A DNA stretch of 8,080 bases, taken from the NCBI GenBank assembly GCA_937888925.1, contig CALARM010000205.1:1-8080 (forward strand), read 5' to 3'. Below, piece by piece: positions 1-5,503 of the stretch (within the stretch, counting starts at the first letter, position 1; each line of letters starts with the position of its first letter). The notes beneath the pieces were generated by a model that worked only from the letters and a program-made list of their open reading frames with translations, was not told the origin of the DNA and searched no databases. This stretch comes from an uncultured Synergistia bacterium (lineage in GTDB: Bacteria > Eremiobacterota > SpSt-956 > JAKJGF01). The translations under genes and the position numbers were made by a program.

Positions 1-446
1 ATATACCGGATCTGAAACAGGTTGTAGCTGCCTCTGTAGGTATCGATGAAGGCAGGGGAGATTTTATAAGTGTTATAAATAAACCTATGCCTCAGGTTCA
101 GGCGGGAACGAATTTACCACCGATTTATAAGCCGGCAGCCGGGAGCAGAAATGTTGATGTGAGAACCCTGGCCTGGCCATTTGCTGCTATAATAATGGTC
201 TGTCTTGTAATATACGGTCTCTATCTGATAAAAGAGAAAAAGAGTAATAATACAAAAATGAAACTCTGTCTTATACCGGGACCATCTACAGGAATTAATC
301 CCATTACCGATCTTATAAGTGATAAAGGCGGAAGAACTGTAGCTCCGTCCGGCGGAAGAACTGTTGAACAATTAACCAGTATGGCAAAGGAAAAACCCAA
401 TAAAGTTGCAGAATTACTGAAAAATTCATGGATGGCTGATAAATAG
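1..446 (+). CDS. fliF: Flagellar MS-ring protein FliF, C-terminal part (5' end outside window)
   Basis: The frame is open from the window edge (first full codon at base 3) to TAG at 444-446, giving 147 visible residues, so the ATG at 87 is internal. FliF forms the inner-membrane MS ring of the flagellar basal body; its cytoplasmic tail holds the FliG switch ring. Seen here: the segment VGIDEGRGDFISVINKPM, which matches the conserved FliF stretch before the second membrane helix (typically VGxDxxRGDxVxVxNxPF); a transmembrane helix at visible residues 58-76 (WPFAAIIMVCLVIYGLYLI); and a charged tail of about 70 residues ending KVAELLKNSWMADK, which resembles the FliG-binding end of FliF (…P..VA.LLR.WL). 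The tail has a small duplication (GGRTVAPSGGRTV). Type III secretion SctJ proteins lack such a tail, which favours FliF. The next gene is not fliG, which is unusual, and a terminator follows. Confidence 0.82.
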   Translation, partial: IPDLKQVVAASVGIDEGRGDFISVINKPMPQVQAGTNLPPIYKPAAGSRNVDVRTLAWPFAAIIMVCLVIYGLYLIKEKKSNNTKMKLCLIPGPSTGINPITDLISDKGGRTVAPSGGRTVEQLTSMAKEKPNKVAELLKNSWMADK

Positions 447-490
447 TTCAGTACTTTTAAAAAAACCCTGTCTCACGCAGGAGCTAGTAA

Positions 491-514
491 GCCTCTGCAG
501 AACAGAGGTTTTTG
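491..514 (+). terminator. Intrinsic terminator after fliF
   Basis: CCTCTG at 492-497 pairs perfectly with CAGAGG at 503-508 around a 5-base loop, and five T follow at 509-513. It lies 45 bases after the fliF stop and before the next gene, so fliF probably ends its transcription unit here. Confidence 0.8.
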
Positions 515-570
515 TAATTTTAAGACGAATTACTATAAAAAATTATATGAAATAGAAAGGAACGATCTTA

Positions 571-1539
571 ATGATTGAAGAACAATCTGTTTCTTATACA
601 AGTCGGCCTAAATTGAGCGAAGTTACTCTCCGTTATTCCACAGGTTTAATCGCAGGGATTTTATTAACATCAGTCTTAATAATCGCACAGATTCCTCCGC
701 CCCTTTTAGACAGCCTGCTGCCTTTGTATATATTATTTTTTATATATATAGCGTGCTTTAGTTTTTTCGTTAAACCTTCCTGTAGCCTTTACAGTGAAAA
801 CATTTTTTTATGGACCTTTCTGGGATTGCCTCTTATGATTACTTCACTCAGAATGATTCTTCTGGATGGAAACTCAGGTGCTAAAGGAACAGGTCATTTT
901 ATTGTTGCTATAGCACAAATAGCTACTGGTGGAGATATAGTTGTTGATCTCATATTGATAATACTTTCTATATGGATGTGCGTAAGAACAATAATGGATC
1001 AATCTTTTATAATTAAGACAATAGATTACTTCTTTACAGAAGAAGGCCCTGCAGATATCGCAGAAATCTCTCCTGAAGGAGAAGCAATTTTTTACAGTAA
1101 ATTGAAAAAGAGTTTAAAGTATTTTCGAGGTCTGGCAATAGCCATACCGGTAGTATTTTTCATAAGTTTACCGGGAGGAATTCTTATGGGGGTAATCAGG
1201 CATGGAATGTGTTATCGTGACGCTTTAATTCAGTATTCTACCCTCTCTGTAGGAATGCTTGTAATATTTGCTTTTTTGAATTTTATAATTTCTGTAATTC
1301 TGAAAAGCTCCTTTTCCGTCTGTCTCCCTGAAAACTATTACCAGAATTTTAAAGGAACCTTCGAAAAAATGTCAGTCTATTTTATAATTATCGCAATAAT
1401 ATCCCTTTTATTGGCTTTTCTGGGGTTAACCGGTATCCTTCCTTTTCCTGTAATTCCATTTCTGCTGATATTTGTTTTGTTTCTTATCCTGAAATCAGTC
1501 ACAGGATATAGAAGAAATAAAAAAGGATTTATATTATAA
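571..1539 (+). CDS. FlhA-like membrane protein lacking the cytoplasmic domain
   Basis: FlhA is the proton-coupled export gate of flagellar type III secretion: about eight membrane helices, then a large cytoplasmic domain. This 322-residue protein aligns by eye with the whole membrane half and stops where the cytoplasmic domain would begin. Landmarks: PPPLLDSLL (42-50) with FlhA P.P.F.LDLL; LRMILLDGNSGAKGTGH (93-109) with TRIILMEGHTGAAAAGK; GGD (120-122) with GGN; EAIFYSKL…KYFRG (171-187) with EADFYGSM…KFVRG; GGILMGVIRHGM (202-213) with GGLLVGVLQHGM; helices at about 268-309 with the last FlhA pair. Seven or eight helices are visible. The FHIPEP loop is about 20 residues shorter and its Asp- and Lys-containing core (DGMPGKQMAID) is missing; the RLALNVASTR signature has decayed and the Asp of RGDAIAG is Leu188. 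AAAGGA at 556-561 supports the start. A weak promoter (TTTGTA 511, 17 bases, TATAAA 534) may drive it. A divergent paralogue or relic is likely; full FlhA function is doubtful. Confidence 0.72.
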   Translation: MIEEQSVSYTSRPKLSEVTLRYSTGLIAGILLTSVLIIAQIPPPLLDSLLPLYILFFIYIACFSFFVKPSCSLYSENIFLWTFLGLPLMITSLRMILLDGNSGAKGTGHFIVAIAQIATGGDIVVDLILIILSIWMCVRTIMDQSFIIKTIDYFFTEEGPADIAEISPEGEAIFYSKLKKSLKYFRGLAIAIPVVFFISLPGGILMGVIRHGMCYRDALIQYSTLSVGMLVIFAFLNFIISVILKSSFSVCLPENYYQNFKGTFEKMSVYFIIIAIISLLLAFLGLTGILPFPVIPFLLIFVLFLILKSVTGYRRNKKGFIL

Positions 1540-1595
1540 CTTTTGAATATTATAGTCAGGTGATTTATTAACGAATAAAAAAAGGCGGTGTTATT

Positions 1596-1829
1596 ATGGC
1601 ATTACATACATGCAAAACCTGCGGCGCAGTTGCTCCTGATAAAGGGCATCTCTGTGAACCTGCAAAAGATAATACAATATATGAATGTGATTATTGCGGA
1701 GAAAAAGCAGCTCAAAAGTCTCATCTCTGTAAACCGAAACTGGCAAAAATCACTTATTACTGTGAAGCCTGCGGGAGAACTGCAGTAAAAGAAGATGAAT
1801 TGTGTAAACCGAAGGTCGTAGAGGGATAA
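1596..1829 (+). CDS. Small protein of three tandem Cys-rich zinc-binding repeats
   Basis: The 77-residue product consists of three copies of a 25-residue unit C-x2-C-G-x9-(H/E)-L-C-x-P, with cysteines at 6/9/20, 31/34/45 and 56/59/70. The spacing is exact across copies. His18 and His43 stand two residues before the third Cys in repeats 1 and 2, so these could bind zinc through three Cys and one His; in repeat 3 this position is Glu68. Small proteins of this form (MALH.CKTCG…) occur as hypothetical proteins in anaerobic bacteria, to my recollection without a known function. A strong ribosome binding site (AAAGGCGG, 1581-1588) lies 7 bases before this ATG, which rules in this frame over the overlapping frame starting at 1588. 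It follows the FlhA-like gene by 56 bases with no clear terminator between, so co-transcription is possible. Zinc binding is inferred from the Cys pattern; the role is unknown. Confidence 0.82.
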   Translation: MALHTCKTCGAVAPDKGHLCEPAKDNTIYECDYCGEKAAQKSHLCKPKLAKITYYCEACGRTAVKEDELCKPKVVEG

Positions 1830-1912
1830 ACAGGAAAATACTCTATTGCCGCCCATAGCCGGTAAGGGTTTACTGTAATTTTTAAAAGATTATTCTAATT
1901 TTTAAAAATTTT

Positions 1913-1933
1913 ATACCTTCATGGGTATTTTTT
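1913..1933 (+). terminator. Weak possible terminator between convergent genes
   Basis: ATACC (1913-1917) pairs with GGTAT (1924-1928) and runs into six T (1928-1933). The stem is only 5 bp, so this is a weak candidate. An A/T-rich flank on the other side means it could also serve the minus-strand nuclease gene. Confidence 0.35.
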
Positions 1934-1942
1934 ATGTTCCTG

Positions 1943-1984
1943 AAATCCGACTCATCCGTTAATCCGACCTATCCGAGTTCAGAC
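1943..1984 (+). repeat. Dispersed ATCCG-type repeat, copy A
   Basis: Four ATCCG units spaced 8-9 bases apart, followed by AGTTCAGAC. It matches copy B (3822-3864) in the same orientation apart from a one-base indel, a short spacer change (TTA versus AAAC) and one substitution, and it shares its right half with inverted copy C (5295-5317). The copy overlaps the 3' end and stop codon of the minus-strand nuclease gene. Confidence 0.85.
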
Positions 1985-3708
1985 TTGTATGTGAGTTCCA
2001 CCCCTGAAAATACGAGAATAAGCCTTATTATCTGAGTATTGCCGAGCAATTTTTGAAGCCCTTCATCATCTTTATATTTATTCAGTTTTTCTTCTGCATT
2101 TTTAATTTTTTCTTCAAGTTTTTCCTGATTGAATTCTTTCTGTGATAAGTATTTAAGCTCTATGAGGTATGAATATTTCATATCAGGATATTGAGTTACA
2201 TTTGGAAGAAGTAAAATATCACAGTATCCTTTATTAAGCTCATATTCAGTCCTTGTAATATAATAATTTGAAACATTCAGATAGGCTCGAAGGAAGGTCT
2301 GAACAGATCTTTCTCCTTCGATATAATCCCGGAGGGAAGTCTGTTTATTCATTTCATCAGAGAGGTATTTGAATAGTTCCTCCCATTTTCCGAAATAGGC
2401 AAGTCCTTTAAAGAGTATTCCGAGTTTGTAAAAATTGACATTAAATATTTCTGTATCCCTGTAACCTTCTCTTATATATTCGTAATAAAGCTGTTTGATT
2501 ACCTCATTGGGTATAGAAAGTTCTGTCATGCCGTAACTTACGCCTTTAATGGTAAGTAATCCGAAATAATATAAAAGAGAGATGAAATTCTGCGGGTCAA
2601 TAATTCTTTCAGCAGGGAAGCTGTTTACAATATTAGCTTCAATCTGTCCTTCTTCGAGTATGATATTTAATTTTTCAAAATTGCCATTTACTTTGATTTT
2701 CCCTTTTAAATCTGTAATGATGAGATATTTAATCTTGTTATAATCTGTTCTGATATTATAATCCAGCATATCTTTAGGTATTTTATGTGTATCAGTGTAT
2801 TGTTTTATAAAATATAAAACCATATCGGAATTGTACATTCTTGTTTTTTCATCTTCCGAAAAGAGGTAATTATTATACCATTTCCTCATAAGTTCAATAT
2901 TATTTTCATCTATATCATAATGAGAAAGCATGTCTTTAACATCTGTTTCTGTAAAGCCTGTCATTTCATTGAATTCAGGAAGAGCTGTTATATTATAACC
3001 AATATTAAACCCGCTTGTTACATCATCCATAGTGACAGGTGATACACCTGTAATGAAGAGTTTTGCTATGGGCCCTCCTGTAGTGCCGGCTTTAATTACA
3101 TTGAAGAAATGTCTGTAGAATCCTTCGCCGTGAGTAATAGCCATGTATTGTTCATTATCTGTTGACGATATAATTGTATTTGTGAAATTATCATATTCGT
3201 CTATGAGGAGATAGATTTTGCCTTTATCTTTAGCGAAACTGTTAATATATTTCAAGATTTCTGCTGCACTGTTTATATTTTCTATAGTTTGGTACATTTT
3301 ATTGTCTGTATCTTCTAAATAGTCTTTATATTTTTTAATAAATTCCAGAGAGTTTATTTTAATAGTCTGATTAAAAGACTTTTCCACTTCTTTAATATCA
3401 GGGTTTATTTCAGAGAAATTGAATTTTAGAATGAAGTATGAATTTTTAGTATCTGTCTGGTTATCGTAAATATAAGTTCCTTTAAATAGTTCTTCAAAGT
3501 CCTGTTTTCTATTGATGTCATAATAATTTTCCATAAGAGAGAGCCAGAGAGATTTACCGAATCTTCTGGGTCTTATAAAAAATAGATAATCAGAAGAATC
3601 TTCTACTTTTTGAATAAAATTAGTTTTATCTACATAGTAATAGTTTCCTTTTCTGATTTTTTGAAAATCCGAAACACCGTAAGGTATTTTCTTTCTTGTA
3701 TTTTTCAT
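1969..3708 (-). CDS. AAA-ATPase-like / PD-(D/E)XK nuclease family protein (DUF1703 type)
   Basis: A two-part protein. The N-terminal half matches the AAA-ATPase_like family: the opening …IPYGVSDFQKIR…YYVDKT, a P-loop variant RPRRFGKS, a Walker B strand IYLLIDEYDN and a sensor-like ITGVSPV (about residues 46-53, 165-174 and 219-225 from the preferred start). The C-terminal part carries a PD-(D/E)XK nuclease core: Glu in TEYELNKGYCDILLL, its Asp, then IELKYL giving the E-x-K motif (about 487-519). Length (579 aa) is normal for the family, which is abundant and often multicopy in gut and sediment bacteria; its function is not firmly known, and mobile or defence roles are guesses. The frame can open at GTG 3717, but that GTG lies inside the ribosome binding site AGAGAGGTG; the ATG at 3708, six bases beyond, is the better start. 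The last codons and TAG lie in repeat copy A. It is divergent from the FGE gene. Confidence 0.85.
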   Translation of the reverse strand: MKNTRKKIPYGVSDFQKIRKGNYYYVDKTNFIQKVEDSSDYLFFIRPRRFGKSLWLSLMENYYDINRKQDFEELFKGTYIYDNQTDTKNSYFILKFNFSEINPDIKEVEKSFNQTIKINSLEFIKKYKDYLEDTDNKMYQTIENINSAAEILKYINSFAKDKGKIYLLIDEYDNFTNTIISSTDNEQYMAITHGEGFYRHFFNVIKAGTTGGPIAKLFITGVSPVTMDDVTSGFNIGYNITALPEFNEMTGFTETDVKDMLSHYDIDENNIELMRKWYNNYLFSEDEKTRMYNSDMVLYFIKQYTDTHKIPKDMLDYNIRTDYNKIKYLIITDLKGKIKVNGNFEKLNIILEEGQIEANIVNSFPAERIIDPQNFISLLYYFGLLTIKGVSYGMTELSIPNEVIKQLYYEYIREGYRDTEIFNVNFYKLGILFKGLAYFGKWEELFKYLSDEMNKQTSLRDYIEGERSVQTFLRAYLNVSNYYITRTEYELNKGYCDILLLPNVTQYPDMKYSYLIELKYLSQKEFNQEKLEEKIKNAEEKLNKYKDDEGLQKLLGNTQIIRLILVFSGVELTYKSELG

Positions 3709-3748
3709 ACATTTCACCTCTCTTTACAGTAAAGTTCTTTTGAGGTAT

Positions 3749-3757
3749 ATTATAACA
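3749..3757 (-). promoter_or_regulatory. Extended -10 promoter for the nuclease gene
   Basis: Read on the minus strand this is TGTTATAAT, a perfect -10 box with the TGn extension. It sits about 40 bases upstream of the chosen ATG. No good -35 box is present at normal spacing, which is tolerated by extended -10 promoters; that region overlaps the start of the CGGATTAAA repeat. Confidence 0.5.
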
Positions 3758-3776
3758 TAGAAAATTGTCAGAATCA

Positions 3777-3803
3777 CGGATTAAACGGATTAAAAGATTA
3801 CAC
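3777..3803 (+). repeat. Short 9-nt period repeat (CGGATTAAA units)
   Basis: Two perfect CGGATTAAA units (3777-3785, 3786-3794) and a degenerate third (AGATTACAC, 3795-3803). On the other strand these read TTTAATCCG, so they share the ATCCG core and 9-base period of copies A-C but in the opposite orientation to the neighbouring copy B. The stretch sits between the divergent nuclease and FGE genes. Confidence 0.7.
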
Positions 3804-3825
3804 CGACTTTATGTTCTCTTAAAAT
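3797..3825 (+). promoter_or_regulatory. Possible promoter for the FGE-fold gene
   Basis: ATTACA (3797-3802, four of six matches to TTGACA), a 17-base spacer, and TAAAAT (3820-3825, five of six matches to TATAAT). The -10 box overlaps the first bases of repeat copy B. AT-rich context makes chance matches likely, so this is tentative. Confidence 0.33.
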
Positions 3826-3864
3826 CCGACTCATCCGAAACATCCGACCCATCCGAGTTCAGAC
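3822..3864 (+). repeat. Dispersed ATCCG-type repeat, copy B
   Basis: Four units of exactly nine bases (ATCCGACTC, ATCCGAAAC, ATCCGACCC, ATCCGAGTT) followed by CAGAC. It is a direct repeat of copy A. Its last 23 bases (3842-3864) recur perfectly in inverted orientation at 5295-5317, so the FGE gene lies between inverted copies. The repeat ends 2 bases before the ribosome binding site region of that gene. Confidence 0.88.
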
Positions 3865-3882
3865 AGAAAGGAAGTAAATTGT

Positions 3883-5283
3883 ATGTCATTTCGTATTCAT
3901 TCAATAATCCTATCAGCAGTGTTGTTATTGTCATTGTGTATGTCCGCAGTATTACCAAAAAATGCAGAAGACTGGAGTAAAGATGGTGATGATTATTATA
4001 AGAACCGTGAATATGAACAGGCTCTGAAATGTTATAACAGGGCATTGGAGTCTTATCCGAAGGAGCCCATATTATGGTATAACAAGGGAAATTGTTATTT
4101 AAAGCTTGGCCGTTATGATGATGCAATAAAGTGTTATGATACCTGTTTGAGTTATGATCCGAACGATAAGTATGCTAAAGAGAAGAGGGCCGAGGCAAAG
4201 AAATTGAAGGAACAGGCTGCTGCTAAAAAGACTCCTGCTCCTGTATCAGTAGATAACAGCAAGGTGGCCGAATTATTGAAGAAAGCTAACGCCTGTTATG
4301 ATAAAGGAGAATATGAAAAGGCTATAGGGTTATATGAAGCGATACTGTCAATAGATCCGAATAATAAAGATGCTATAGGGAAAAAAGCTGCTGCAGAGGT
4401 TCTGGCGAAACAGGGCGCAGTGACTCCGACTCCCATATCTGGTGTAAGAGATAATGGTTCTTCAGGAATGGTATTAATTAATGGCGGGACATTTCAGATG
4501 GGTGGTGAAGCACCCGGTTCTAGTCCAGTTCACAGCGTAACAGTGAGCAGTTTTTATATGGGAAAATATGAGGTAACGAATAGAGAATACTGTGAATTTT
4601 TAAATGCATCAGGAAATCAGAGTGAAGGCGGTGCTGAGTGGGTAATAGTGAAAGAAGATGAAAATTCTGGAATAAGTGGCAGCAACGGTTCTTATAGTGT
4701 GAGAACTGGTTATGAAAATCGTCCTGTCGTGAATGTAAACTGGTATGGAGCAGTGGCCTATTGTAACTGGTTAAGTGACCGTAAAGGACTGGGTAAATGT
4801 TATGGAAGTAAGGATAACAGAGGCAATGTAGATATAAATATTAAAGGATATCGCCTTCCTACAGAGGCAGAGTGGGAATATGCGTGCCGTGCCGGGACCA
4901 GTACAGAGTATTACTGGGGTGGTAGTATGGATGGTTCTTATTGCTGGTACCGGGATAACAGTGTAGTAACTGATAATAAGGCTTATTATGATAGAGAGAG
5001 TGGGAGTTTTAAGAACTATCATGCTGTGGGACAGAAGCGCCCCAATAGTTTTGGTCTGTATGATATGAGCGGCAATGTATGGGAGTGGTGTAATGACTGG
5101 TATGGAGATTATCCATCTTCGAGTGTGAGTAATCCTGTTGGGCCTCCTACAGGCTCCGTCCGGGTCACTCGCGGCGGTGGGTGGCTCAATGCTGCCGGTA
5201 GCTGCCGGTCTGCCTATCGTCACAATTTTCCGCCGGACAATCACAGCTACTGTATGGGGTTTCGGACGTCCAGGACTCCTTAA
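3883..5283 (+). CDS. Exported TPR plus formylglycine-generating-enzyme-fold protein, putative DGR target
   Basis: A 466-residue protein. Residues 1-26 form a signal peptide (IHSIILSAVLLLSLCMSA). Three TPR units follow at about 32-62, 64-96 and 127-160, with a Lys/Ala/Pro linker at 103-125. From about 194 runs an FGE-sulfatase (SUMF1-like, C-type-lectin-related) domain: MVLINGGTFQMG, YEVTNREYCEFL, PVVNVNWYGAVAYCNWL, YRLPTEAEWEYACRAG, GLYDMSGNVWEWCNDWYGDY and a GFR end at 459-461. Genuine FGE enzymes use a Cys pair in the GGSYMC….YC region; here only Cys441 remains and the first position is Asn436, so formylglycine synthesis is unlikely and ligand binding more likely. The last ~40 residues have the layout of a DGR variable region (listed separately). 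Ribosome binding site AAAGGAAG (about 3867-3874) lies 8 bases before ATG. The gene sits between inverted copies of the ATCCG repeat. Ligand unknown. Confidence 0.88.
   Translation: MSFRIHSIILSAVLLLSLCMSAVLPKNAEDWSKDGDDYYKNREYEQALKCYNRALESYPKEPILWYNKGNCYLKLGRYDDAIKCYDTCLSYDPNDKYAKEKRAEAKKLKEQAAAKKTPAPVSVDNSKVAELLKKANACYDKGEYEKAIGLYEAILSIDPNNKDAIGKKAAAEVLAKQGAVTPTPISGVRDNGSSGMVLINGGTFQMGGEAPGSSPVHSVTVSSFYMGKYEVTNREYCEFLNASGNQSEGGAEWVIVKEDENSGISGSNGSYSVRTGYENRPVVNVNWYGAVAYCNWLSDRKGLGKCYGSKDNRGNVDINIKGYRLPTEAEWEYACRAGTSTEYYWGGSMDGSYCWYRDNSVVTDNKAYYDRESGSFKNYHAVGQKRPNSFGLYDMSGNVWEWCNDWYGDYPSSSVSNPVGPPTGSVRVTRGGGWLNAAGSCRSAYRHNFPPDNHSYCMGFRTSRTP
5152..5265 (+). other. Candidate DGR variable region (VR)
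   Basis: This encodes residues 424-461, GSVRVTRGG….CRSA.R….PDN….GFR, the scaffold seen in FGE-fold targets of diversity-generating retroelements, where fixed residues alternate with positions templated by AAC/AAT. Many variable codons here can be reached from AAY by changing adenines only: ACT429, CTC435, AGC440, TAT445, CAC447, TTT449, AGC455, TAC456. Base composition jumps: 41 of 60 bases at 5161-5220 are G or C, against 24 of 60 at 4681-4740 in the same gene. No template repeat or reverse transcriptase is present in the window, so this would be a remote (trans) target. Confidence 0.62.
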
Positions 5284-5294
5284 ATTGCTCTTGT

Positions 5295-5317
5295 GTCTGA
5301 ACTCGGATGGGTCGGAT
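5295..5317 (-). repeat. Dispersed ATCCG-type repeat, copy C (inverted)
   Basis: The reverse complement of this 23-base stretch is identical to 3842-3864 in copy B and matches 1962-1984 of copy A with one substitution. It lies 12 bases after the FGE stop codon, in the same position and orientation relative to that gene as copy A has to the nuclease gene. Confidence 0.88.
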
Positions 5318-5503
5318 TGATTGCCGATATTTCATTCTCTAATCCTTTTATTTTATAATTATAAATGAAAAACTCAAATGGCATTTTTTACGTAATCCAC
5401 TATTATGCAAAAATTATAAAAAATTCCATGATTTTACAGGGAAAATTGGTTATCTCTGTAGAATATATAATTTCTATATACTTACTTACTGGAGAAAAGA
5501 CTT

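Noticed and set aside
465..513. Possible c-di-GMP-I riboswitch upstream of the FlhA-like gene (ACGCAGG…AAGCCTC wording)
   Set aside because: Only a short stretch resembles the aptamer; the paired GGCAAACC segment and tetraloop/receptor are absent, and the hairpin is fully explained as the fliF terminator.
1588..1788. Overlapping frame starting eight bases before the Cys-repeat gene
   Set aside because: Its start codon overlaps the ribosome binding site region and the product lacks structure, while the 1596 frame has perfect 25-residue periodicity and good spacing.
3715..3717. GTG start for the nuclease gene, three codons upstream
   Set aside because: The GTG is part of the AGAGAGGTG ribosome binding site itself; ATG at 3708 has normal spacing.
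1943..3864. CRISPR array from repeated ATCCG units
   Set aside because: Units are 9 bases, contiguous, without spacers, and no cas gene is present.
4771..5244. 157-residue open frame on the minus strand within the FGE gene
   Set aside because: It is fully antisense to a well-supported coding region, shows no family features, and owes its length to the composition of the other strand.
5264..5271. GGACGTCC just after the variable region as a DGR hairpin
   Set aside because: It is a loopless 8-base palindrome and cannot form the stem-loop known downstream of some DGR variable regions.
1943..5317. Integron-like gene cassettes with attC sites, because each gene is followed by the same repeat
   Set aside because: The copies lack the inverted R'/R'' core boxes (GTTRRRY) of attC and no integrase is present; they are better described as 9-nt-period dispersed repeats.
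5446..5471. Sigma-70 promoter TTGGTT / TATAAT for the kinase gene
   Set aside because: The -10 box is perfect but the spacer is only 14 bases and the region is very AT-rich, so it is mentioned with the gene and not listed as a feature.
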